Shown piece by piece: positions 25,424-33,296 of a stretch of 47,125 nucleotides of DNA (the stretch's first letter is position 1; each line of letters begins with the position of its first letter). Origin of the DNA: Bdellovibrio sp. GTDB lineage: Bacteria; Bdellovibrionota; Bdellovibrionia; Bdellovibrionales; Bdellovibrionaceae. The stretch is taken from assembly GCA_014378765.1 (NCBI GenBank), contig JACMNA010000089.1, forward strand, positions 1-47,125, read 5' to 3'. Under the pieces are notes generated by a model that did not search any database, was not told the DNA's origin, and worked only from the letters and a program-made list of their open reading frames with translations. Position numbers and translations under genes: made by a program.

Positions 25424-26136
25424 TTTCCTCCCTTGTAATTGGGGCCTGAGCCACATGAAAATTCATAATTTGTTTCAGTTTTTATGAAGTGTTCGGCCGA
25501 TGCGCTTGTTTGATAATGATGATGCCAAAATAAAACCAACTGCTGCCGCGATTTATAGTCGTCTTTAAGTTCGTAATTGGGAGCCGTCTCTTCTATGTCC
25601 GGACGAACGGCGAATTCAGGGGCTTGAGATAAGTGAATTGAATTTGTTACAAATAAATAAAATTTCCAAATAAGCCCCATTTCGTTAACGTGCTTGTATA
25701 GATTCGAAAGCATCAATTGGGTTTGAATTTGAGAGTAGACTTCGGCAGCCTTAATTATTCCTTTTTGCAGCAGGTCTAAGCTTTCTTGCTGAGATTTAAT
25801 CGAATTAATCAAATAGTTCGCGTGGGCGATGCCAACCGGATTTTCCATATAAGTTTGTAAGGCTAGATCTGCCTGCGCGGCTAAAAGTTCAATTCTTAAG
25901 GTTGTTGAAAGCGGGTTCATTTTAAATAGCCGCTGTTCGCTTTTGATAATATTCTTTTGAATTTCAATCGACTCTTCAATGCAGGTCTTACGTACGCGGC
26001 TCTTCAATTGAATGAAATACCCCGACAGAGCAAATGTAAGTCCCAGCATAAAGAAGACCGGAATAACGGTTAACATAAAGACGGCAGCGCCGCCGGAATT
26101 ATTACTGAGAAACCGTAAGCCCAAGTTTAAGCTCAC
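25390..26136 (-). CDS. TadG-like membrane protein of the Flp pilus cluster
   Basis: A 248-residue protein with one N-terminal hydrophobic helix (about 17-40, AAVFMLTVIPVFFMLGL) preceded by SNNSGG. This resembles the N-terminus of TadG proteins, which sit in the inner membrane. The large periplasmic part is mostly helical with few Cys. It lacks the recognisable von Willebrand A domain of longer TadG proteins, so the name is by position and N-terminal pattern only. The start is a GTG at 26136, overlapping the upstream gene by 35 bases; a TTG slightly downstream is possible. Confidence 0.55.
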   Translation of the reverse strand: MSLNLGLRFLSNNSGGAAVFMLTVIPVFFMLGLTFALSGYFIQLKSRVRKTCIEESIEIQKNIIKSEQRLFKMNPLSTTLRIELLAAQADLALQTYMENPVGIAHANYLINSIKSQQESLDLLQKGIIKAAEVYSQIQTQLMLSNLYKHVNEMGLIWKFYLFVTNSIHLSQAPEFAVRPDIEETAPNYELKDDYKSRQQLVLFWHHHYQTSASAEHFIKTETNYEFSCGSGPNYKGGKWSIEIKGDKF

Positions 26137-26437
26137 TTTCTTTGACGAACTGTTGACCTAAAGATGTCGTGGCGTTTAACCAAATTCGAGATTGATTATT
26201 GCTGTTAGCGACGATTAATGAATTTTTAGTTAGGCCTAATTGGCGCAAATTTTTTTCGAGTTGTGACTGGCAATCAGATTTTTTTTGAATTTCACATAGG
26301 TGCGTAATTTCGATCATTTCATCAACTGCAATATTAATGTGAAGTAAAACTCCCAGGCGGACAGTCCAAATAACCGCAACAATGATGATCGAACTTAAGA
26401 TCAGCATTTCGATTAAAGCCTGTCCGCGCTGGTTCAT
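26102..26437 (-). CDS. TadE-like pseudopilin
   Basis: A 111-residue prepilin-like protein. It starts MNQRGQALIEMLILSSI, with the class IVb cleavage pattern (Gly then Gln, Glu at mature position 5) and a hydrophobic helix. The mature domain has two Cys (HLCEIQKKSDCQ) that may form a disulphide. TadE pseudopilins are needed for Flp pilus biogenesis, probably as initiators or tip components. Its ATG coincides with the end of the flp gene (sharing base 26437), so the two are coupled. Confidence 0.75.
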   Translation of the reverse strand: MNQRGQALIEMLILSSIIIVAVIWTVRLGVLLHINIAVDEMIEITHLCEIQKKSDCQSQLEKNLRQLGLTKNSLIVANSNNQSRIWLNATTSLGQQFVKESELKLGLTVSQ

Positions 26438-26697
26438 TAGCGAGAGCCGTCCATAAAATTAGATAGGTCTTTTTGATTAAGCTGGTTGTCGTTGGCATTT
26501 TTCGAATCAAGTTGCGTTGATTTTTTCGCGCCTAAGACGCGGTTGATATTTTCGTACTGAATACGAACATTTTGCCCGACCACTTTAACAACGCCGATTG
26601 TGCCCGCCGCAATTAAAGCCACCAGAATAAGATATTCAATCATGCCCTGTCCGCGCTGATTCTTAACTGGTTTTGTAAAAAAATTTAATTTTTGCAT
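26437..26697 (-). CDS. flp: Flp-type pilin
   Basis: The probable major type IVb pilin of this locus. The 86-residue precursor has a basic leader, then RGQGMIEYLILVALIAAGTI, the classic Flp motif with Gly before the cut, Glu at mature position 5 and adjacent Tyr. About 50 hydrophilic, Asn/Gln/Lys-rich residues follow the helix; this tail is longer than in minimal Flp pilins. The Shine-Dalgarno GGAGG (26706-26710) lies inside a terminator-like hairpin directly upstream, with eight bases (CTTTTTTT) to the ATG. It heads a six-gene operon with overlapping or abutting genes. Confidence 0.88.
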   Translation of the reverse strand: MQKLNFFTKPVKNQRGQGMIEYLILVALIAAGTIGVVKVVGQNVRIQYENINRVLGAKKSTQLDSKNANDNQLNQKDLSNFMDGSR

Positions 26698-26725
26698 AAA
26701 AAAAGCCTCCTGGTGGGGAGGCTTT
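26698..26725 (-). terminator. Terminator-like hairpin containing the flp ribosome binding site
   Basis: On the minus strand, AAAGCCTCC (26725-26717), a six-base loop CCACCA, and GGAGGCTTT (26710-26702) form a perfect 9-bp stem that runs straight into further T, then ATG. The T-run totals seven bases. It can end transcription from the Lys-rich protein gene (stop at 26783) and, since GGAGG is in the right arm, can also block translation of flp in any read-through RNA. Confidence 0.8.
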
Positions 26726-26782
26726 GCAAGACCGCTGTCGACTAAGGGCCCCGCTTATTGAACGGGGGATCCGTTTGGCGAA

Positions 26783-27193
26783 TTAACGCTTTTTTGGTGC
26801 GGGCTTCTTTTTAGCGGCAGCAACCGGAGCCGGTGCGGCTTTCTTTGCCGGAGCGGCTTTAGCTGGCGCCGAGGCCTTTTTTACAGGAGCAACTTCTTTT
26901 TTAAGTGAAGCAATTTCTTTTTTTGGAGCTTCGGCTTTTTTAGCTTCTGCTTTTTCTAATTTTTTTGCGGGCATTGCATCTTGTTTTTCTTTTAGCTTCT
27001 TCGCCTTACGAATCCCTACGATGCGCTCTAAAATTTCGTAAGCTTCTTTTTGTAAGTCATTTTCAAAGATAAACCGGTAAAAGCCTTCGATTTCAGGACT
27101 TTGACGAAATTTTTTAACTGAAGTCGGGATGCTTTCAGATTGAACAAAATCAATTGAGTTTCCGTCTTTTGAAAGTTTAACTTTATCTGCCAT
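26783..27193 (-). CDS. Small protein with Lys/Ala/Pro-rich histone-like tail
   Basis: The 136-residue product has a folded-looking N-terminal part (residues 1-70, with IEGFYRFIFENDLQKEAYEI). A low-complexity tail rich in Lys, Ala and Pro (APAKKAAP-type repeats, ending KKKPAPKKR) follows, resembling histone H1-like bacterial proteins. DNA or RNA binding is plausible from charge, but the N-terminal domain is not recognised. The ATG at 27193 has GGGAGG four bases upstream; a longer opening to 27277 has no such site. It is divergent from folD and is separated from flp by the terminator-like hairpin. Confidence 0.7.
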   Translation of the reverse strand: MADKVKLSKDGNSIDFVQSESIPTSVKKFRQSPEIEGFYRFIFENDLQKEAYEILERIVGIRKAKKLKEKQDAMPAKKLEKAEAKKAEAPKKEIASLKKEVAPVKKASAPAKAAPAKKAAPAPVAAAKKKPAPKKR

Positions 27194-27346
27194 GGGGCCT
27201 CCCGGTAATTGGTACGAAGCTGGTTCTAAGCTGTTTCTAATAAAATGCAATCTAATCGATGGGGGCAATGGGGTCAAGCACTAGCAATACATATAAGTCG
27301 TTGATTTCTTTTACGATTCAGACCATTTTAAGTGCGGGTGGTGACT

Positions 27347-28201
27347 ATGATAGAGCTTAAGGGGAAACCCGTTGCGGATTTTATTTACCAACAAATTGAG
27401 ACAAAACTAGAAAAGTGGTCCGAGCACAAGTGGGCGCGCCCGCACTTAACGGTTATTTTAGTTGGCGCCGATCCGGCCAGTCAGGTTTATGTTCAGCATA
27501 AACAAAAGGCGTGCGAGAAATTAGGTTTTAAATCGACGCTTATTCAGTTACCAGATTCAATTTCGGAAAAAGATCTTACCGAAAAATTACAGTATTTAAA
27601 TAATGACCCTTCGGTGGACGCCATTTTGATGCAGCTTCCTTTACCGGCGCATTTGCCAACAAAAAAAATGTCTGATTTAATTGCCGCCAATAAAGATGCC
27701 GACGCCTTGACAAGTTCATCCTTAGGTTTATTAGTAACGGCTCAACAAATGGTGGCCTCGTGTACGCCTTCCGGCATCATGGAAATTTTAAAGTTTTATG
27801 GTTTAGATGTGGCTCATAAAAATGTATTAGTGATTGGCCGTAGTTTGATTGTGGGTTTTCCGTTGTTTCATTTATTGAATCAAAAAAATGCAACCGTTAC
27901 TTTAGCGCATTCTAAAACACAAAATTTAAAATTACTGATTAAAGAATTTGATTTTGTTTTTGTGGCCATTGGTAAGGCTCAGTACTTTAAAGCCAGTGAT
28001 TTTAAAAAAGGCGCCGTCGTCATTGACGTAGGCATGCACCGTCTTGAATCTGGTTTGGTTGGCGATGTACAAGCCGAAGGTGCCGTCGGGCACTTATCGG
28101 CGTTAACTCCGGTGCCGGGTGGAGTTGGTCCCACCACAATTGCATTGCTTATGAGTAATACTTTTAAATTGGCCGAAAAAAGTCGGATGGCACCGTCGTG
28201 A
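27347..28201 (+). CDS. folD: Bifunctional methylenetetrahydrofolate dehydrogenase/cyclohydrolase FolD
   Basis: FolD interconverts 5,10-methylene-THF, methenyl-THF and 10-formyl-THF with NADP. The 284-residue protein has the catalytic-Lys segment SQVYVQHKQKACEKLGF, CTPSGIMEIL, the nucleotide-binding GRSLIVGFP and the closing GGVGPTTIALLM. One signature is altered: the usual KDVDGF segment reads KDADALTSSSLG. The ATG at 27347 with GGGTGG upstream matches the family start; a GTG at 27332 would add five residues. Its TGA overlaps the GTG of the next gene. Confidence 0.93.
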   Translation: MIELKGKPVADFIYQQIETKLEKWSEHKWARPHLTVILVGADPASQVYVQHKQKACEKLGFKSTLIQLPDSISEKDLTEKLQYLNNDPSVDAILMQLPLPAHLPTKKMSDLIAANKDADALTSSSLGLLVTAQQMVASCTPSGIMEILKFYGLDVAHKNVLVIGRSLIVGFPLFHLLNQKNATVTLAHSKTQNLKLLIKEFDFVFVAIGKAQYFKASDFKKGAVVIDVGMHRLESGLVGDVQAEGAVGHLSALTPVPGGVGPTTIALLMSNTFKLAEKSRMAPS

Positions 28202-29235
28202 AAGATCTATTAAAAAATCATTGGTACTTAGCGCTACCTTCGGCGCATTTAAAAATTAATAAAATGGTCTCGTTAGAAATTATGGGCGAGCCCATTTTGT
28301 TTTTTCGGAAGTCGAATGGCGAAATCAGTGCCATTTGTGATATCTGCCCGCACCGTGGAATTCCGCTTAAATTTGGCCGCGTGGTGAATGATCAGGTTGA
28401 ATGCCCCTACCATGGTTGGAAGTTTGATGGCGGCGGGGTGTGCCGCGATATTCCGTCATTAACTTCAGAGCAAAAATTAGACTGCACTAAAATTAAAATT
28501 AAATCGTATTCTTTGCGCGAACTGTACGGCGGTATATGGATTTTTATTGGCGATAATGACTTTGATCAATCGCTTGCGCCCCAGCCACCCTTGTTCGCCG
28601 GAATTCCGTTAGATGCAAAACCGCAGCTTTGCGAAGTGGTTTTATTTCCGTGCCATATTGATCACGCGGTGATCGGTTTAATGGACCCCGCGCATGGCCC
28701 TTTCGTGCATCAAAGCTGGTTCTGGCGTAGTACAAAATCAATTCATGAAAAACGAAAACAGTTTGGCCCCGTGCCATTTGGTTTTCAAATGAAGCGGCAT
28801 GAACCTTCAAAAAATTCTAAAGCGTATCGGATTTTGGGTGGAGAGCCCACGACCGAGATCACTTTTCAAATTCCGGGTACGCGGGTCGAGCACGTGCAGG
28901 TCGGAGAAAAAAGTTTTTACTCGTTAACGGCGCTTATGCCTTTGGGTGAAAATAAAACGCAAGTGGTGCAAATGGCGTTTTGGAATATTGGTTGGCTTAG
29001 TTTAGCTAAACCCCTGGTGAAACAATTTGGTCGAACTTTTTTGGGCCAAGACTTAGATGCCGTTACAAAGCAGCAAGAGGGTCTAAAGTACGATCCAACG
29101 CTGATGTTGATTAACGATTCCGACACCCAAGCCAAATGGTACTTTGCCCTTAAAAAAGAGTGGCAAGAATCTAGCGAGCAGAAACGTGCCTTTGCAAATC
29201 CGGTAAAAGACACGACTCTATCTTGGAAGAGCTAA
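28198..29235 (+). CDS. Rieske [2Fe-2S] non-haem iron oxygenase
   Basis: A predicted terminal oxygenase of the Rieske type. The cluster ligands are in C50-P-H52 (CPHRG) and C69-P-Y-H72 (CPYHGW). The mononuclear iron site appears as D163-x2-H166-x4-H171 (DPAHGPFVH). At 345 residues it resembles the VanA / pheophorbide-a-oxygenase-like subgroup rather than the larger benzene-type oxygenases. No reductase or ferredoxin gene is adjacent, so the electron donor and the substrate are unknown. The start is a GTG overlapping the folD stop (GTGA), implying co-expression with folD and the following methyltransferase. Confidence 0.85.
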   Translation: MKDLLKNHWYLALPSAHLKINKMVSLEIMGEPILFFRKSNGEISAICDICPHRGIPLKFGRVVNDQVECPYHGWKFDGGGVCRDIPSLTSEQKLDCTKIKIKSYSLRELYGGIWIFIGDNDFDQSLAPQPPLFAGIPLDAKPQLCEVVLFPCHIDHAVIGLMDPAHGPFVHQSWFWRSTKSIHEKRKQFGPVPFGFQMKRHEPSKNSKAYRILGGEPTTEITFQIPGTRVEHVQVGEKSFYSLTALMPLGENKTQVVQMAFWNIGWLSLAKPLVKQFGRTFLGQDLDAVTKQQEGLKYDPTLMLINDSDTQAKWYFALKKEWQESSEQKRAFANPVKDTTLSWKS

Positions 29236-29236
29236 G

Positions 29237-30547
29237 ATGAAAATTTGGAAATTAAAAAAAGGTCACGATTTTCGGTTGCGCTCGCGGCACCCTTGGGTTT
29301 TTTCAAATGAACTACTTGATAGCCCTAAAAGCGTTAAGCCGGGCGAGCCCGTCGAGGTTCAAGATATTCAAGGACATTTTTTAGCGCGCGGTTACGGCAA
29401 CCCGCATTCGTTGATTTCTTTTCGAGCCATGACTTTTTCACCAAAAGATGAAAACCCAACCTCGGTTGCATTTTTAACCGAGCGGTTAGTGCAAGCTTGG
29501 CAGTACCGCAATAGGAGTGGTTTTAAGAAAAGTTTTAGACTTTGTTTTTCAGAAGTCGATCAGATGCCCGGATTGGTGCTAGACCGCTACATCATTTTAA
29601 AAAATAATATTCAGTATCAAGTTTTTTCATTTCAGTTACTGACATCAGGGATGGATTTGGCTTTTCAAGAAAAAAATAATTGGGAAACGATTTTTAAAAG
29701 TTTAGTCGAACAGAGTTTAAAGTTAGGGCTCAGTCAAGTTGATTGGGCTCACACTCTGATCTTGCAGCGTAATGATGTTAATGTTCGTAAACTTGAGGGT
29801 ATTCCCGTTGAAGATCCAAAAATTTTAAAAACGGTTGAGGCTGAAGACTTAACTAACGTTGAAATTCACGTACAAAACGTGATGAATGCCGATGAAACTA
29901 TATCATTTCAAGTGAATCTTATCGAAGGCCAAAAAACAGGTTTCTTTTTAGATCAAACATTCAATATGAAACTATTAATCGAACAGCTTTCGCATCAGAA
30001 AGAAGTGTTACGCGGTAAAAAAATTAGAATTTTAGATCTGTGCTGTTATATGGGCCAATGGTCGTCACAGATCGTCACTAATTTGAAAGCCTGGGGGATA
30101 GACTGTGAAGTTCATCTAGTTGATGTTTCAGAAATGGCTTTAACTAAAGCTAAGCAAAACATTGAAAAATACGGAGTACAGGTTTTTACCTATAAAAAAG
30201 ATGTGCTGAATTTAGACGGCATGACCGAAACCTTATTTGACATTGTCATATCGGATCCACCCGCGTTCGTTAAAAATAAAAAAGATATTCACCAGGGGCT
30301 TAATGCTTATTTCAAATTAAATTCACAAGCGTTTAAAATGTGTGCGCCCGGAGCATTAGTTGTTTCGTGTACGTGTTCCGGGCTAGTTCAGCTTGAAGAT
30401 TTTAAAGAGGCTTTACGGAAATCAGTTTTACGCTCGGGGCGAACGGCCCGCTGTGTAGTTTTTGGTGGGCAGGGGTGGGATCACCCCACCCTGATGAGTT
30501 TTCCTGAAGGTTATTACCTAAAAATGGTTATGCACCAACTGGATTAG
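29237..30547 (+). CDS. rlmI: RlmI-like class I rRNA methyltransferase
   Basis: A PUA-containing SAM-dependent methyltransferase of the RlmI family, which methylates a cytosine (m5C1962) of 23S rRNA in E. coli. The N-terminus has the PUA-like KKGHDFRLRSRHPWVFSNEL and FLARGYGNPHSLISFR. The Rossmann domain shows motif I ILDLCCYMGQ (about residue 265), motif IV SDPPAFVKNKKD (about 338) and the catalytic Cys stretch SCTCSG (about 376). It is longer than E. coli RlmI (396) at 436 residues because of inserts in the centre. The ATG follows the previous stop by one base. It overlaps the convergent gene by 20 bases. Confidence 0.85.
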   Translation: MKIWKLKKGHDFRLRSRHPWVFSNELLDSPKSVKPGEPVEVQDIQGHFLARGYGNPHSLISFRAMTFSPKDENPTSVAFLTERLVQAWQYRNRSGFKKSFRLCFSEVDQMPGLVLDRYIILKNNIQYQVFSFQLLTSGMDLAFQEKNNWETIFKSLVEQSLKLGLSQVDWAHTLILQRNDVNVRKLEGIPVEDPKILKTVEAEDLTNVEIHVQNVMNADETISFQVNLIEGQKTGFFLDQTFNMKLLIEQLSHQKEVLRGKKIRILDLCCYMGQWSSQIVTNLKAWGIDCEVHLVDVSEMALTKAKQNIEKYGVQVFTYKKDVLNLDGMTETLFDIVISDPPAFVKNKKDIHQGLNAYFKLNSQAFKMCAPGALVVSCTCSGLVQLEDFKEALRKSVLRSGRTARCVVFGGQGWDHPTLMSFPEGYYLKMVMHQLD

Positions 30548-31358
30548 TTCCCATAGCGTGCGCCTGGTGCGCTAACATCTGTTTTTGGTAAACTGTCATT
30601 TTATTAATATAATCTTTTAACGAATAATTTTCTTGTTTGTAAAGTTCGACTTGGGTTTTCACTTGAGTTAACTCGCCCTTAGCATTTAGAAAATCATTTT
30701 GCGCGCGATCAAAAGACAGTTTCAATTCAACAATCTTATCTTCAGCCACCGCCATCAGGTGTTGAATTGTCTCGCCTTGTTCAATCGTAGTCTTATCTAA
30801 ATCACCCATACCGGCCTCAAGCGCGTTTATCTTCTGGTTTAATTCTTCAACTTGCGCTTCGCGGGTTTTTAGTTCGGTCAATAAACTTTCATTTGCGTGT
30901 AGTAAATCGCTTTTTTCATTGGTCATACGGTACTTCATGGTCTCGTAGGATTCTTGATGAGCTTTGCGGTCTTCCATTTGGGCTTGCAAAGCCCGTGTTT
31001 TAATTTCTTGAATCTCTAATTGTAATTTTAATGAAAGATCTAAAGATCTAGCTAAGTCCGTTGATAGTTTAGAATTATGCGAACGTTCTTGGTTCAGTAA
31101 CTCGGTCAATTCTTGCACGCGGCCGCTTAAATCTGAGTTTGAAGTCGTCATTTGTTGAAGCGTGTGAATTTTTAGCTGCATGTCTTCGTGCGTGGCTAAC
31201 AAATCATACTGAAAGTTTTTGACTTGGTTGTGCATTTTTTCTAACTGCGCCACGCGATCTTTTGAAGATTTTGTTTCTTCAACTTGAGAAAGTTCACTCA
31301 GTTTATTACAGATTTCGTTAAAAATTTTTTCGTGTTCTGGCATTTGCGTTATTTCCAT
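30528..31358 (-). CDS. Coiled-coil protein of unknown function
   Basis: A 276-residue, hydrophilic, almost fully helical protein without signal peptide or membrane segment. Heptad-like patterns run from about residue 30 to 255 (for example LQEIGDK-free repeats such as ELTELLNQERSHNSKLS). Such proteins often act as cytoplasmic scaffolds or filaments, but no family is recognised. Three ATGs are possible (31373, 31358, 31343); 31358 is chosen because AGGGAAG lies just upstream. The last residues overlap the methyltransferase end on the other strand. Confidence 0.65.
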   Translation of the reverse strand: MEITQMPEHEKIFNEICNKLSELSQVEETKSSKDRVAQLEKMHNQVKNFQYDLLATHEDMQLKIHTLQQMTTSNSDLSGRVQELTELLNQERSHNSKLSTDLARSLDLSLKLQLEIQEIKTRALQAQMEDRKAHQESYETMKYRMTNEKSDLLHANESLLTELKTREAQVEELNQKINALEAGMGDLDKTTIEQGETIQHLMAVAEDKIVELKLSFDRAQNDFLNAKGELTQVKTQVELYKQENYSLKDYINKMTVYQKQMLAHQAHAMGTNPVGA

Positions 31359-31474
31359 GGACTTCCCTGTCATGTTGTTTACCTAAGTCTAGTAGAAGTG
31401 CTTACCAATGACTAGGGCAACACTAGAGCGAAATTTAAAACTCGCTATTGGTCTAGATTGACCATGGGGCCCTT

Positions 31475-31505
31475 AAAGTCATTAATAAGTAAAGTCATAA
31501 TAAGT
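31475..31505 (+). repeat. Imperfect tandem repeat in the SLBB gene leader
   Basis: AAAGTCATTAATAAGT (31475-31490) is followed at once by AAAGTCATAATAAGT (31491-31505), identical except for one missing base. It ends 12 bases before the ATG of the SLBB gene. It may be a duplicated binding site or a simple slippage product. Confidence 0.6.
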
Positions 31506-31517
31506 GAAGAGGTTCGC

Positions 31518-32030
31518 ATGTTGCTAAAAATTTCTAGTAAGCTTACAAAGTTGGCGGTTAGCTTTTTATTCTTTACGCAGTCTTCATTAGTTTTTGCCGA
31601 GGGAAATTATTTTGAAGTTAAAGAACCCCAGCGCGCGGCTGAATATATTTATCGTTCATCGCCGAAAGAAAGCTTAATTGGCGTACAGCTGATTGGGGCG
31701 GTTAACAAACCGGGCATCTATTATATTCCCACTAACACCGACATTTTAAAATTAATTACCTTGGCGGGTGGAACGGACGATGCCGACTTGGCAAATATTT
31801 TAGTGCGTAAAACCGATCCTTCGCAAGCCGGCGTCTTTGAACTTGACGTAAAAAAATTGATGAAGACATCGGCTGACGCTAAGATTTTTCGATTAACTCA
31901 AGATGATTTCGTTTACATTCCAAAAAAAGAACCTTGGATTTCAAATGAGGTCTCGCGCACGATTACCCTGGTATCGTTAATTACCAGCATCGTATTAACT
32001 TCAGTACTTATTGAGAAAAATTCTAAATAG
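31518..32030 (+). CDS. SLBB-domain exported protein (polysaccharide export-like)
   Basis: The 170-residue product has a signal peptide (ending SLVFA) and a soluble-ligand-binding beta-grasp (SLBB) domain (VQLIGAVNKPGIYYIPTNTD, then ILKLITLAGGTDDADL). A C-terminal hydrophobic helix (about 143-165) closes it. SLBB domains are typical of Wza-type capsule exporters, but the polysaccharide export domain is missing, so this is not a complete Wza. The ATG at 31518 with AAGAGG upstream fits the signal peptide; an opening 20 codons earlier has no good site. It is followed within four bases by an O-antigen-ligase-like gene, supporting a role in envelope or exopolysaccharide export. Confidence 0.72.
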   Translation: MLLKISSKLTKLAVSFLFFTQSSLVFAEGNYFEVKEPQRAAEYIYRSSPKESLIGVQLIGAVNKPGIYYIPTNTDILKLITLAGGTDDADLANILVRKTDPSQAGVFELDVKKLMKTSADAKIFRLTQDDFVYIPKKEPWISNEVSRTITLVSLITSIVLTSVLIEKNSK

Positions 32031-32033
32031 TTT

Positions 32034-33296
32034 GTGATATTATTTCTTTTAGCTCTTATCTTTATTTCTAAAATATCACTTTCGTTTTTGCCTTTTATGC
32101 CACGTGAATTAGGGCCGGTGATTTTTCAGTCGGGTTTGCATCCTTATGTTAATATTGCGCTTAATTTGTTAGTAGGCGGGCTTATCTTTGCGCGGTGGCT
32201 GTGGAATGCAGACCCCTTGTATAGCCAAAGCCGTTTCTATCGTTTTTTAATTTTCGTTACTAGCCTCTTTTTAATTTTTATTACTTTTTTGCAAACCCAA
32301 TTTGTTAATTCTAGCGATTCATTTCTATTGCAAATGGGCGCGGCCGTTTTAGCGGTCTTTACGATCTTTCTTTTTGGCCGGGTTATCCCCACTTCCTTGC
32401 CACCAGCCCGATTGGTCGAAGTCATTAAAAAATTAGCCGTGGTCTTGTGTTGGCTTAGTTTCATTTTATTTTTTATTTCACCTGACACTTGTTTTAAGGG
32501 CGGGCGTTTCATTGGCATATTTAAGCATATCCCCCATATGGTCAGTACGGCGACCATTGCTTGTTTTACTCTTTTCTACTTTATTTTTTCTAAAAAATTA
32601 AATCGGAAACAGCTTTATATTAATTGGTTTCATTTCGCCCTTTGCTTTTATTTACTTCTTCTTACCGGAACGCGATCTTCCCTTGCGGCGGTGGCCCTTG
32701 GACTCTTTTTGGCGATGGTGGTTTTTGGTTCCAAATCAGATGCAACCCGCGTTTTAAAATTTTCGTTAGCACTGACAGGATTTTTGGTCGTAATTTTTTT
32801 CGGTGATTCATTAAGCCGCTACGCGATCGGCGTCGCCCGCGGTGAAGAATCAATCGGGCAGCGGGCCGCGCAAGATGGGATCGAGTCACGCTGGCAGGAA
32901 GTTCAGCGGGGTTACGAAATTTTTGAAAAAGATCAATGGCTGGGGCAAGGGCTGTTATCAAAGTTTTCAAGCGCCAATGAGGCTGATATTTCCAATTATA
33001 ATGCGAATAAAGATCCGCATAATATTTTTATTTCAGCTGGCGTTATCGGTGGTTGGGTTTTTATCGTACTGACGTTAATTGCTTTTGCCGCCGTGGGTTT
33101 GGCAGCGCTTAAATCTTTACGTTCTAAAAGTGATGCGATTAAATTATTAGCAATTTATGTATTAACGCATTTACCAATTTTATTTATATATCATATCCAT
33201 TTATCAATTGGTGGTATCGCTGATCGTTTTTATTGGATAGCCTTCGGGTATATGGCATTGAAAGAAAATGATTTGCACCATGACGAACCGAAATAA
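32034..33296 (+). CDS. O-antigen ligase/polymerase-like membrane protein
   Basis: A 420-residue integral membrane protein with about ten hydrophobic segments. It carries the Wzy_C-type features LTGTRSSLAAVALGLFLA and, after a large periplasmic loop (about residues 255-325), DPHNIFISAGVIGGW. These resemble the O-antigen ligase/polymerase (WaaL/Wzy) superfamily. The start is a GTG four bases after the SLBB stop. Substrate (O-antigen, exopolysaccharide or other) cannot be told. It overlaps the next gene's start by 29 bases. Confidence 0.78.
   Translation: MILFLLALIFISKISLSFLPFMPRELGPVIFQSGLHPYVNIALNLLVGGLIFARWLWNADPLYSQSRFYRFLIFVTSLFLIFITFLQTQFVNSSDSFLLQMGAAVLAVFTIFLFGRVIPTSLPPARLVEVIKKLAVVLCWLSFILFFISPDTCFKGGRFIGIFKHIPHMVSTATIACFTLFYFIFSKKLNRKQLYINWFHFALCFYLLLLTGTRSSLAAVALGLFLAMVVFGSKSDATRVLKFSLALTGFLVVIFFGDSLSRYAIGVARGEESIGQRAAQDGIESRWQEVQRGYEIFEKDQWLGQGLLSKFSSANEADISNYNANKDPHNIFISAGVIGGWVFIVLTLIAFAAVGLAALKSLRSKSDAIKLLAIYVLTHLPILFIYHIHLSIGGIADRFYWIAFGYMALKENDLHHDEPK

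Noticed and set aside
26698-26783. A c-di-GMP (GEMM) riboswitch before flp, because GCAAAGCCTCC occurs on the minus strand
   Set aside because: The GEMM core needs a nearby partner segment (GGGCAAACC-like) and two helices. Here GCAAAGCCTCC pairs perfectly with GGAGGCTTT as a terminator stem, and no full aptamer could be drawn.
27281-27346. Shine-Dalgarno-hiding hairpin before folD (ACCA with TGGT)
   Set aside because: Only four pairs can form, too weak to support a regulatory claim.
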